In this document: positions 23,582 to 34,322 of the stretch, piece by piece | Layout: each line of letters begins with the position of its first letter | Position numbering within the stretch: the first letter of the stretch is position 1 | Program-made: the position numbers and the translations under genes | Assembly: GCA_036784855.1 (NCBI GenBank) | Contig: JAZDSV010000010.1 | Location: 248,001-312,000 of the forward strand | Source: Aphelidium insulamus | Taxonomy: Eukaryota > Aphelidiomycota > Aphelidea > Aphelidiaceae | Direction of reading: 5' to 3' | DNA length: 64,000 nt | Notes under the pieces: model-generated | The model's database searches: none | What the model saw: only the letters and a program-made list of their open reading frames with translations | Told to the model about the DNA's origin: nothing

Positions 23582-24739
23582 TCACATGCTGAGCCACTCG
23601 TCAAAGTATTTACACGTGAGCGGCGTTATGGGCCCGACATCGCTGCACTTTTCAAATACGGGACATTGCGCACACGGCACTTGGGTGATATTCTCTGGAA
23701 AGAGCGGTATAGAGCCCCTGCCTGGCGCCAGTCTGTATGCCATCTGCACTGCTGTGGCGGCCGATGAGCCGCCGGTCGCGGCAGTGCCTCCTCGTTTGCT
23801 GGCACCGCCGAGCACCTTTTCCAGCTTGCCGTCATAGACAAGCATCTCCAGCAGATCGGTAATATCCGACAGCGACAGTTGCACTTGAATCAGATTGCTC
23901 TCGGTCAGAAAGTCCAGCACGTCCTGCGCCGTGGGGTACGGACACGAATTAGCCGCGTAAACTACAGCGCCCACATCACCCTGCGGTACCCGGCCAATTG
24001 TCTGCGAGGGAGCTTAGCATGGACATATACTCATTATGTATACATAATTACATACCGTTTGAGTGATGAAGTGGATGCACGCTTTGGACAAGTTGGTGAC
24101 GAATTCCATGTCCAATTCATTGTCAGAGAACCAGGCGCCGCCGGTTATCTCTGTCGACGGGTCCAGGTCATACAGCATAAACATTTTCTTGCTAGGTGTC
24201 TGATAATATTAGAACTAATTTATGGCTGCACTATATGCACAATGTACCTTGACAGACTTGACACTCTTGATGATGAGCTTTGACTCCAAGTTCTTCAATA
24301 TCTTGGTGACCACTTGGCGGTGGAGATTTGTGCCGCGTAGCAGGTCCTTCATCCAGATGCCTTGATTGCCCAGGGCTTTGATGTGCTGGTAGACAATCTT
24401 CTCTTGCGCATCCAGCTGCATCAATATGCCGCGCTCTTTACTGTCGATAGCGGTGTAGACCAGACCACCCGTCGGTGACTGGTTTATCGATATCAGCATC
24501 TGCAGTCCGTAAGCCTAGATACGTATGCGTAGAAAGTAGTGTACTCAGACCTGCGATAGGAGCGCGTTTATGGCGTCACCGAGCTCCTTGGCGCCCAGGT
24601 GTGGCACCATCGCCACCAGCTGCTCATTGCTCAGACCCTAGTGCGTGTGTCAATCCAGATGTACTACGCGCTAAACACGTGAACCCACCCCGGGATGCCG
24701 GCTCAAGCTCTCGTGAATGTGTTGCTGTGCTGGATCCAT
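23582..24739 (-). CDS. POLR3F: RNA polymerase III subunit RPC6 (C34)
   Basis: ATG at 24739 (MDPAQQHIHESLSRHPG), five exons, stop at 23582. Winged-helix segments are recognisable: GLSNEQLVAMVPHLGAKELGDAINALL, IVYQHIKALGNQGIWMKDLL, and RQVVTKILKNLESKLIIKSVKSVK followed by SKKMFMLYDLDPS and TGGAWFSDNELDMEFV. The C-terminus (PCAQCPVFEKCSDVGPITPLTCKYFDEWL) keeps the Cys pattern that binds the iron-sulphur cluster in RPC6. The protein bridges TFIIIB and the Pol III core during initiation. Intron joins all retain the frame. Confidence 0.92.
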
Positions 24740-24817
24740 TAATCAATAATATCAATAATCAATAAGTAGGACCATAATAGGTTTTTATTGTGCCCCAGAG
24801 AGCCCATAAAACCACGT

Positions 24818-26008
24818 CTAGAGCGTGAAGCCAACGTCCATGGTCAGCTTGCGACCAGCAGACATTTGTGGAATCTGCTCGTAGCTGCCCTGCGACAGAA
24901 TTTCGCGGATGGACTTTAGCAGGTCTTTGTACGTCACGTTGAAATTGCTCTTTTCCATCGCGGTGATGAATGCGTGCGACATTGCGCCCGTGTTCTTGCC
25001 TATACAAAGTTTTATATGGCTGTACATTATATGCTCACTAGATGTGTGTCTCACCTTCGATTTTGGCATCGGCGCTGGTCTGGGTGTCCATGCAGCCAGA
25101 GAACAGCACAACATCCGCATCGGTGGCGCGGTCCTTGACACTGGCCTCTGCCACCGCGCCGCCATTTGAACCGCCCTTGTCGCCTGCAGCCAGTGTCTTG
25201 AAGCCGTCCATGAGACCGCGCATAGCACTCTTGCTGTCTCCGCGCAGGAAATCAACTCCAGCCTTTAGCGCGTGTTTCGCGGCCGCAGCACGGTTATCAA
25301 TCTCCACGATCTGCAGGTTGCCATCCACGCTGTAGGTGAACGGCAGGTCCAGCGCGGAGCCAGAGTGGCAGCAGTCAAAGATGGCGGTGAGCTTGACGCC
25401 GGCCGGCAGCTTGTCGCACAGTATTCCATGCATCTCATCGTCCGTGATCATGCCGCTCGACTCGTAGTCCACGGGGCAAATGGTCTCGTCATTGCCGTCG
25501 CCCTCGTCGCCCTCTGTTCAGTTAATATTGTAGCATACAGAGCATATTGCAACTCACCCTTGTCCGCCTGACGCGAGCCGTGGCCGCTGTAGTGCAGAAA
25601 GAGAGAGTCGCCCGCCTTGGAGCCCTCGACCAGCCAGCGCATGGCGGCCACGATGTTGGCATGTGTGGGGCTCTGGTCGGCGGGGGCACCCGGCACATCC
25701 ATCAGCACGCGCGTATGCTCCGCACTGAACTTGCACTTCTCCTGCGCGAACCGCTTCAAGTTGTCCACATCGGCGTGACAGCCGCGCAACTCGCCCTTCT
25801 GCCCCACGTAGTTGATGCCGATGAAGAGGGCGCGGCGCGCGGACGAGTCGCTGACGCTGCCGGCATGTGCCCACGCCTCGGTTGCCGACTCGGTCTTGCC
25901 GCTGCTGGCCCCGTTGTTGAACTGCTTGTCAATGAGCTGGTTGCCCATGGACACGGCCTTGTCAACCAGGTCCGAGTTGCTCGCTAGCTTCTTGAAAAAG
26001 GATGCCAT
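24818..26008 (-). CDS. Metacaspase (type I-like cysteine peptidase)
   Basis: ATG at 26008, three exons, stop at 24818. After a ~60-residue N-terminal region without the Pro/Gln-rich prodomain of many fungal forms comes ALFIGINYVGQKGELRGCHADV. The catalytic His is in LHYSGHGSR and the catalytic Cys in AIFDCCHSGSALDLPF. The C-terminal part ends YKDLLKSIREIL and DVGFTL, as in yeast Mca1. Metacaspases are Arg/Lys-specific, calcium-dependent peptidases of clan CD and are absent from animals, which helps exclude an animal source. An intron starting gtgagttgc splits the region after GSRQADK. Confidence 0.9.
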
Positions 26009-26257
26009 ACTATTATTCGGTTGAGTGAAGTCAGTGAAGTGAAGCACGTGGTTTAGCGCGATCTATCTATGAAACGATTGTTGGCAGTTCAACGCGTGAA
26101 CACTGTCAAGCAGCGCTGATTGGACGCCGTTTTGATTAACACCCGATGTTATCATTTGATTGGACAAGAGTGTCGACCAATCAGCAGCATCCATTGCTCA
26201 ATCAGGAGGTGAAGCAGAGATGCAGCAACTGCCACTCACTGCCGCACTCGGCGAACA
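26009..26257. promoter_or_regulatory. Divergent intergenic region between metacaspase and ankyrin 3
   Basis: About 250 bp between two divergent starts. It contains two ATTGG/CCAAT motifs near 26109-26180 (GATTGGAC twice, and CCAATCAG on the plus strand). No gene is visible. A bidirectional promoter is inferred from position only. Confidence 0.35.
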
Positions 26258-27189
26258 ATGAGGAAATCAACAGGATTCTTTGCGATCGTACAGCTCTTGT
26301 GCGCTGTAAATGCCGCACCTGCATTCAATCCGTTCGTTGCCGGCTCAACAGCAGATGCCATGATGGACAGTCCATCCCAAACGCAAGCGCATCGCAATGA
26401 AGGTGAGCTCAGTCATTGTCATAGTCATTTATAATAAATCGTTGACATTTAGATAATTATTTCGGCAATGATGGAGATGATGTCGACCGCCTTGCTTTGC
26501 ACAACGCAGCATTCGAGGGAAATGTAGACGCTGTCGAAGCAATCGTGGAACAAATTATCGCAGCAAAAGCGAAACGCAGTGCCGAAAATCAGGTGAAATC
26601 AAGTGACAAGCAGCTTGTGGCGGGCGGAGACTACTCTGCCAATAGTCAAACGGAAGTCGCTTTGACCGACAAACAAGACGCAACTGAACCTATATTTCTG
26701 CCATTTTCTGATGAGCGAGATGAATATGGCCGCACCGCTTTGCACATGGCAATCAGCGGCGAAGGCAGCTAAGTATTCAACGATATTATACGCACCGGTG
26801 CAACCTTGACCATCGCAGACAACAACTGGGATACGCTGTTGCACTATGCAGCGCAGCATGGCAATGAACACATCTTGCTTCAACTTCTTACGCAGTATGA
26901 GATCGATTCTACGCAAATCAACCGCCAGAATAGTATCGGACAAACGCCACTAATGTCGGCAGTTGTGTTTGGCCACCCTGACTGCGCATTACTGCTGTTG
27001 AACTATGGCGCTAATCCTAACATTGGAGATGATTTCGGTGAGACACCGCTGCAAGTTGCTATCGAGGAAGGAATGGTGGAGGTGGCAGATAGAATTCGCC
27101 GTCTTGATGGAAAACCGGGTTGGATTTCCAAGCTACTACTCTGGTTGCTTCCAGAGAGCAGCATCGAAGCTCCACGGCAGGCTGTGTAG
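26258..27189 (+). pseudogene. Secreted-type ankyrin-repeat gene 3 with one internal stop
   Basis: Exon 1 (26258-26402) encodes a signal peptide (MRKSTGFFAIVQLLCAVNAA). A 50 nt intron ending tttag leads to exon 2 (26453 on). Ankyrin repeats are LALHNAAFEGNVDAVEAIVE, GRTALHMAISGEGS, WDTLLHYAAQHGNEHILLQLL, GQTPLMSAVVFGHPDCALLLLNYGANPN and GETPLQVAIEEGMVEVADRI, ending with a hydrophobic tail (WISKLLLWLLP). A single TAA at 26770-26772 interrupts the frame within the second repeat; the frame is the same before and after. It is therefore either a young pseudogene, a read-through case or a base error. Confidence 0.6.
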
Positions 27190-27272
27190 CGATATAGACA
27201 ATACTCTTAATAACTACTCATTTTACTACATATATACCATGTAAAATGGCGTACTATCTACTACATATGTAA

Positions 27273-29459
27273 ATGGCGCCCAATGAGCGAGAAGTGTATC
27301 GCACAGCTTTTACCTTCATTGAATTGTCGAAACAGAGACTGATAACTCTCACACACACAAAAAGTGTTGCTGATATGGAGACGGCAAAGCGCCGCGGTGC
27401 AGCCCCGCTCAGCCACTGGTGCCGCTTCAGGCCACGCACCGTGCTCACGTCCCTGCTAGCCATGGGCATTGTGGCCATGGTGCTGCTGACCGTGCGGGTG
27501 GCGTTGAACAATCCGCCGAGTGTGCCACAAGCTGATGCTGTCGGCGCTGTGCACCACCAGAATGCGGACACTGCCACCACCGCAGACACCAGGCACGATA
27601 CTGACGGCCATTCATCTTCTGGCGGCAGTGGTGGTGACGTTGACAATCTGCACCACCACCACCACAATGCAGAATGTCATAATGTCACAGGGCGGCTAGC
27701 GACCACGGTGGTGATGCTCACGGTGGCCACGGGAGCAGTGATGACGGAACTGCGGGAGCTTGTCGGGGTACAGTACAGGCTGTACATGCACACCCATTAT
27801 ACACACTGACTGATTTCATGGATGCGCAGTCGCTGCACAATCTGCGCCACGACAATGGCGACGTGCATCTGTTGCAGGTGTACGGGTTTGCCATGAGTGC
27901 GCGTAACCAGGCCGAGGTGCGGCTGTGGCGCAATGTGGAACTCTTGGACGGAGAGCTGGAGCTGTTGGGCGGCCACAGATTGCTGCTCGATAACGGCAAT
28001 AGCAGCAGCGACACTGTATCAGCATCCAACGCGGTGTGGGAGAATGATGCTTTGGTGTTGTCGGCAGTGTCGGTCGCGCTGCGGAAACATTCGCGTGCAA
28101 TTTACGTGCGGCACGACACCCAGTTCAATAGTGATGTGGGCCTGCACGGTATTATGGACGCGGTGCTGGACCGCGGAATGGTGGCAGTTTCTCGGGATAG
28201 CGGCACTGTACCGGCCACAAGCGTCACCAACTACGCCGTGATGGGCTTCGAGGCCAACATTCCGGCCGCCAACGTCTTTGTGGACTTTGAACTGCAGTGT
28301 CTGCGTGGCTATCACTGCGACGCCGCATTCCGACGCGATCTCACCGCAGCCCAGCAGGCGCTGATTAGGCGGCATTCTGGAGACGGCTCTGTATTTGCGG
28401 TCAGCGCCACTGGCAAGGAGGGCAACAGCAATTTCTGTCACATTTTGCTGCGCGACGAGAATTGTACTCTTTCGACTATGGCACTGTTGTGGACTCAGCC
28501 GCTTCATCAATATCGACATCTCCGTCAGTTGATGGCGGCGACTCGCCTGATAAAATCCGCATTGCCATCGGGATGCCCACGCTGTCCACGGCGGCACACG
28601 ATCACACCTACGACAGCGTGTCACCCATACGCACATTTCTGCCACATTTCCTCGCCACAGTGACGGAGGAGGAGAGGCGACGCTTCAGCTATGTGTTGTA
28701 CATTGGCTTCGACCAAGGCGACATCTACTTTGACCAGCCAGACACAACTCTGCCACTGATCAGGCAACGGCTGCTGGAGATTATACGCGAACAGAAAGTA
28801 AGCATCGATGTGTCGGTGAGGCTTGTGCGGTTTCCATACAGTCGCGGCTGGGTCACGTACGTGTGGAATGGCCTATTCGTGCACGCCATGAAACAGCACT
28901 GTCACTACTACTACCAGGCAAGTGCTATTGACACGATGTTATTTATATGTAATAACTTAAATCTGCGCAGGTAAATGACGATTTGCAGCTGAGGTCCGCT
29001 GGCTGGACCAGCTTGTTTGTGGCAGCATTGCAGCAGAATGGCGATTTTGGTGTGGCTGGGCCGTGGGATGATTTGCACAATGGGAAGCTGCTCACGCAAG
29101 CCTTTGTTTCACGCACGCACTTTACCGTGTTTGGCCGGCTGTACCCGCTCGACATCAAGGACTGGTACTCGGACAACTGGTTGACGGAGGTGTACGGGCC
29201 GCAGCATACGTTCATCTTGCGCGACGTGCAGGCCAAGAACCTGAACGATGCCGGCACACGATACATTGTCTGCCAGCAGCCCAACTATCAGCGGGTGCTG
29301 GACCGTGGTCGCGAGATCATTGCCGACTGGCGCCGGGATCAGGAGCTGGCGACCGAGGAGGAGAATAGCGAGACTGATGATACCACCGTGGACTTTGAGG
29401 CAACGTGGCCACGGCGACTACAGCATGAACTGGAGCACGGGCCGCTGTTACAAAAATGA
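27273..29459 (+). CDS. Type II membrane glycosyltransferase-like protein
   Basis: ATG at 27273 (or 27375), stop at 29459. A cytosolic basic start is followed by one signal-anchor span (VLTSLLAMGIVAMVLLTVRV) and a His/Ser-rich stem, then a large lumenal domain. The C-terminal half has VLYIGFDQGDIYFD, the glycosyltransferase-like QVNDDLQLRSAGWTSLF, then GVAGPWDD, LTQAFVSRTHFTVFGRLYP and WYSDNWLTEVYG; this block recurs in a protist family I know only as putative glycosyltransferases. The join YYYQ|VNDD uses a GC-AG intron (gcaagt...gcgcag). A frame change near 28435-28500 is explained by an intron ending ctcag at 28499, with a donor at gtcaca or gtactc. Confidence 0.7.
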
Positions 29460-29530
29460 ATTGAATTATCGCACACAGAACAAGAGCATAGAACATGTTG
29501 CTGATGATATCCACTTTGTTAGTCTACTTT

Positions 29531-31411
29531 TTATTCAGACTTTACGGCGCTGCGGCGACGTGCGTTAATGGGTGGCTTTATCGCCAGCCAGGCGATTCCA
29601 AGCGGGACGCAGAACCATATTGTTGCAGCTAAAAACCACATGGCTGCCCCGCACCACCAATACACGGCGCATCCTACTATTGGACCGAGTGCTCGGGCCA
29701 GCTGTCCAACCGCCCGATTACGGCCCATTGTGGCGCCTTGTCCTGTAGCGTCCACATTGCCGTTGTTTGCTGCATAATCGACACTAAGCGACACTAGCCC
29801 ATTGATGCCGTTGACTACGGTTGCGCTGGCATAACTCATGCCGAGCACAATCATGGCATATGGCGCGCACATATTGTTGTTGGTAGTATTGACGACAGTA
29901 CTCCCCGCCAGCCAGAACATTCCGCCGGCAAACAGCATCGCCGCCCCCAAGCCCTCAATGATCAGCCGTCGTTCTCGAACCCCGATTTGCCTGTCTAATA
30001 TCTGCTTAGTAACTATGCGTGCAAATAATTATACAACATACTGGCGGAAGGCTTAAGTACTCGGCGCACATAGCCGCCCTGCACCGCAGCGCTGATGATA
30101 CCAATGACGCCAAGCAGTTGTCCCTGCTGCTTCTGCGTATAGCCCAGCTGGTCGAACGTCAGGAATGGCAGTGTGAATTCAATGGCAGAAAAGGCCAACA
30201 GGAACGTGAACAGACACCATGCCAGTGCCAATTGAGTGCGGTCAGATGGTTGTGCCGATTGCTGTTTAGGAGCTGCAGTTGATGAAGGTGATTGCGATGC
30301 AGGTGTGATGCTTCGCCGGGCAGCAAGTCTTGGGCTACGTCTCGCGGCTGTTGTAGGACTTGGGGGAGGTTGCGATGCTGCCTGCATATCTGGGTGTGTC
30401 TCTGGCAGGTCTGCTCTTCGCGTCAATATACTTGATTTATCAAATCATCCGCACTTACAGAGCCAAATCAACAGTGTTTCCAGTAGCAGCAGCGCCAGAC
30501 TGGCCGCAGCCGCCAGGGAAAAATCATTTAGCGGCAGCCATGCCAGTGCAGATTTCGGCAGTAGTGCACTCAGCGAAACAGTGGACAAATATGCGCCAAG
30601 CGGCGGGCCCACAGTGAACCCCACGGCAAATGCCATGCCCACCCACGCCATCTGCCTACTGCGTTCCGCCGGCGTGGTCACGTCCGCCATCATTGTGAGC
30701 GACAGTTGTACATTGCCTACATATGTGCGTAAAAGAATTCATGAAAAACAATTGTGCTCACCTTCACTTAGGCCACCAACGACACGCGAGAAACAAAAGG
30801 TGGAGAACTGCGCCGAGCCAAGCCACAATAATGCCGAGGCAATATTTCCAACCTATGTATAATACTTTAGCATAGTCGCATCTGTAATATGCTCTTTACC
30901 ATCGTGAACAGGAGAACCGGGCGCCGCCCATATTTGTCAGCCATCCTGCACTGAATAAATATATGTGTCTCCAATTAATGCTATATTACGCACCGGCCTA
31001 TCCATGGAGATGCCACGAATTGCATCAGGCTGAACAGGGAGCCCAGCATTCCGCCCATAAGCACATAATCTAGCTACAGAATAAGGTAGGTTAAGTAAAT
31101 AATACGTCCATCTGGTGTACCCTGGAGAGATCCGCATCGCCTACGTCTTCACCAACTGCAATATCACTACTGCCATTACCAACATGTCGCCTGTGTAGAG
31201 CTTTAATCGGCCGTAGCAGACTGCGCACAGTCCACGCGTAAAACTCGTCCTGCACTCATCATCATCATTATCAGTTAATACCAGCACGTAATCATACCGT
31301 GTCACGTCGCGCATGATAGTAGTGCATGAGATGCGCAAACAGCGGCAGAATGAGTGTGAAGGCCAGAATGTCCAGCAGAAGAAGCCATCCGATTATTCGC
31401 GGTGTGCTCAT
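29531..31411 (-). CDS. MFSD10: Major facilitator superfamily transporter, MFSD10-like
   Basis: ATG at 31411, about six exons, stop at 29531. Twelve-span MFS layout. The start RIIGWLLLLDILAFTLILPL, the A-motif-like ADKYGRRPVLLF, the block FSRVVGGLSEGNVQLSLTIMADVTTPAERS, and the second-half FSAIEFTLPFLTFDQLGYTQ, QGGYVRRVLK and RAVGQLARALGPIVGCAVYW all match MFSD10 (TETRAN) in order. A disordered basic/Ser-rich loop separates the two halves. Animal MFSD10 is an organic-anion exporter; substrate here is unknown. Confidence 0.88.
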
Positions 31412-31488
31412 GGCGTTGTATGAATGAATTGCCTGGGCTCTCTTTCCGGGGAATTAAGTCCCAGGGGGAAATGACTGGGAAATAGAAA

Positions 31489-31512
31489 CCCCAGGAATAG
31501 ATTATCCTGGGG
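31489..31512. repeat. Hairpin in divergent promoter region
   Basis: Perfect 8 bp arms CCCCAGGA and TCCTGGGG separated by 8 nt, lying in the ~130 bp between the divergent starts of the MFSD10-like gene (31411) and the KIAA0930-like gene (31543). Related CCCAGGG and CCTGGGC words occur at 31429-31475, suggesting a repeated palindromic binding site. Function is inference. Confidence 0.6.
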
Positions 31513-31542
31513 CGATTTGCACTCCAGTCGATTAAACACCAG

Positions 31543-33152
31543 ATGGAGGCGTGCTGGGCATCGCTGCTCACCGCGCTCTACACCAACGTCACGGCACAGC
31601 GTGTCAATGAGGCAAGTGGAGACAGTAAAGCCGCTAAAGAGGAACGGCCCAGACTGTGGCGCCACCCCAACATATCGTTTGCATCTACGTCTTCCTCGTC
31701 AGACGGTGGCATTGACGCGTTGACGCAATCTCCAGCTAATAACACGACTACAACGCCACCAACTGTGCCAGAAGCCATGATAACTCAATGGCCCGATGGA
31801 CGAGAGTCTGTGTGGATGCAGCTGTTTTTGACCTACTTTTTGCCCAAGGAGCGCGGTATGATACACTAGTTGTTTAATATACGCACGCGCCGCTCACCAG
31901 TGCAGAGGAAACTTGGGCCTGGCTTCTGGACGATTTACTATTTTTCGTTCCGTATACCGATGACTATCGTGCAAGTAATAACGTGTCCCCTGTTGGTGAC
32001 CGATCTGCCACCCCGACCGGCGCAAGCTCCTCCAAAGAAATTGTGGTCAAGCGCAGGCCGAAACCGAGTGCAGAAGCCGGCCACAGTCAACTGCCACTAT
32101 TGGATATCATTGTTGACTGTATGTCAGCATTGTTAGTTTTCAATGGACTACTAACGTACCCAGGGAAAGAGACGCTGTTCGTGAATGCGCTCAGTCACAC
32201 TCGTTTCCACCTGACAGTGTCAATATGTCGACGAGATGTGGCTCCGAGTAGTAATGATGGACATTCTGGACAGGCCGCGCGCTCTATGCTGCCGATTCAC
32301 TCCATGACCAGGCCGGTATATGCAAGTACGTATAGGTACATGGTTGTCCATCAGTGTTTGATTATAGGCCCATATAAGGTCAATATGGACGGCCGTAGTG
32401 GTAACAAGGTGTGGGATCAGCCCGGCGGAGCAAATGGCGAGACGGCGCAGGCGTCCCAATGGTCATGGCCAACAGTTTATTTTTGCATTCACGATTACGA
32501 GGACGAGTTTTTCGATCACCTGGTCATCAATGATGACGAGTACTTGACGGTGGAGTTGACGTGCTCAGTTGCCGAGGCTGATGGTGGCTCAAAGGAAATT
32601 AGTAGTGCGGAACAACAACGGCCAGCGTCACATATGATCACGGTGTTCCAGGGCGCGGTGGGCTACGGTGCCCTGGCCGATGTATACCGTACCAAGCGCC
32701 ACTCCTCGCCACCGACGTCTATTGCGCAGGCCGCGTCATCTGTATTCCGCTCACTGTTTACACCGCACACATCTCCGCCAATGTCGCCGCAGTCGGGATC
32801 ATCACGATCTGATGATGAGGCCGAGGAGGAGCGCGACCGCCAATTTGTAATGATGCGCGGCCCGGGCGGCAAGGGATTTGCTCAGGTTGCCATTGCGGCT
32901 GTGCATAATGACATCGTCGTCCCGCCAGAACCTGAACTGCCACCAATGGCAAAGACTGGCACCCTGAAGCGGCTATCAAGTCTGTTGGCATTGTCGACTT
33001 CTGGCGCTGAGACAGTTGTACGATGGCATTCATGGTTTATAAGCACTCACATTGCGCAGACTCCACTCGCAGGCTTAAAGTGCCGGATGACATTTGTACA
33101 TCTGCCATGGCACCACATCGTTGACGACATATTTAACGTGGTTGTTAAATGA
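31543..33152 (+). CDS. KIAA0930: KIAA0930 (C22orf9, DUF2045) homologue
   Basis: ATG at 31543, at least four exons, stop at 33152. Matches in order to KIAA0930: WMQLFLTYFLPKE, ETWAWLLDDLLFFV, IIVDWKETLFVNALSHTRFHLTVSIC, SWPTVYFCIHDYEDEFFDHL, ITVFQGAVGYGALADVY, QFVMMRGPGGKGFAQVAI and the final RMTFVHLPWHHIVDDIF. Intron joins at 31855 (phase 1), near 32118 and near 32326 are needed to restore these blocks. The family is widespread in eukaryotes and its molecular role is poorly known. A Ser-rich loop (SSPPTSIAQ...DDEAEEE) interrupts the domain. Confidence 0.85.
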
Positions 33153-33261
33153 ATATTATAGTTTTCTGCACTGCTAGCTTATTGAAGAGCCAATCAGAGC
33201 GCAGAGTTCCTGTTGTACAACTGCCAACGCCTGGCGCACACTGCCGATAGAGAAAGAACTC

Positions 33262-33264
<3 letters not shown>

Positions 33265-33298
<34 letters not shown>
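33265..33298. repeat. (CA)n microsatellite in eIF1A 5' region
   Basis: An almost pure CA run of ~34 bp ending 29 bp before the eIF1A ATG, probably inside the 5' UTR or core promoter. Confidence 0.85.
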
Positions 33299-33300
<2 letters not shown>

Positions 33301-33326
33301 CCCACTCCACTCCACTCTACAGTACA

Positions 33327-33884
33327 ATGCCCAAGAATAAGGGAAAGGGAGGAAAGACGCGTCGGCGTGGCAAGAACGAGAGCGCGGGCATGAAGCGCGA
33401 GCTCATCTACAAGGAGGAGGGCCAAGAGTACGCGCAGGTGCTGCGCATGCTGGGCAACGGCCGGCTAGAGGCATTTTGCTTTGATGGCCAGAAGCGGTTG
33501 GCGCACATCCGCGGCAAGATGCAGAAGAAGGTCTGGATCAACCAGGGTGACATTATACTGGTACGCGAAGGATACGGATGAGGTATTGATGTGTATGCGT
33601 CTAATGCGCGCGCATAGCTGTCCTTGCGCGACTACCAGGACGACAAGGCCGACGTCATACACAAGTTCAATCCGGATGAGGCGCGAGCACTCAAGGTGGC
33701 CGGCGAGCTGCCCGACAACATCAAGATCAACGAGAATGAGCAGCAGTCGGGCGAGATGGACGAGATGGACGCCGTGCGATTCGCCGAGGACATTGAGGAC
33801 GGCGCCGAGGAGAGCGAAGAGGACGCTGGCGGCAAAGAAGGCGCCGGCGATCTGGACAGCGATCTGGACATTGATGACATCTGA
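33327..33884 (+). CDS. EIF1A: Translation initiation factor eIF1A
   Basis: ATG at 33327 ([19 protein letters not shown]), two exons, stop at 33884. The OB fold reads [20 protein letters not shown], then [20 protein letters not shown] and [11 protein letters not shown]. The intron (gtacgc...gcatag) follows DIIL, and exon 2 starts [14 protein letters not shown]. The C-terminal tail is acidic and ends DLDIDDI, the conserved eIF5B-binding tail. eIF1A acts on the 40S subunit in scanning and start-site selection. Confidence 0.95.
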
Positions 33885-33945
33885 GCTGGGTCGCGGGGTC
33901 TGGTGCACATAGATGCTACTATTGACTTGCTAGTATCACTGTATA

Positions 33946-34077
33946 GCAGAGCCCTGTTTTGTATCATCAAGCGACAGTGGTTGAGATGGCGCCTCGTCCT
34001 TCTTCCGTTCATTTTCTCTCACAGAGCTGAGCTCTGTGGTTGTGGCCTGGAAAATGGTGAGCTCAGCAGGGCTCTGC
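33946..34077. repeat. Inverted-repeat element (possible MITE or hairpin RNA)
   Basis: Perfect 11 bp arms GCAGAGCCCTG (33946-33956) and CAGGGCTCTGC (34067-34077) enclose ~110 bp. Partly matching sequence (tatag/ctata-like) lies outside both arms. Inside, 34021-34037 is itself a dyad, ACAGAGCT-G-AGCTCTGT. It lies in the ~440 bp gap between eIF1A and the receptor kinase; no ORF of note is present there. Confidence 0.5.
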
Positions 34078-34322
34078 CGTATAGTACCAGTTTATATACA
34101 TATATATAGATTTTTCGAATGACGCTGCGCCGAGCAGGCTATTCAGTGTGCTTGGTGCATGAATCCCGCACAAGTAAATCACATTGCTGCGCAACCTGTG
34201 CGGCAAATACCAACAAGCGACAATAGGGAATCATAGCAACGGTGTTTATCCAATCCGCAGCTGCAGCGTCAGTCAGTCAACTGTTTGTTCAAGGTTTGTG
34301 TTCGTTTGTGCACAACGCCAAC

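Noticed and set aside
28380-28500. Frame change in the glycosyltransferase-like gene as a frameshift
   Set aside because: An intron ending in ctcag at 28499, with a donor at gtcaca or gtactc, restores the frame, so decay need not be assumed.
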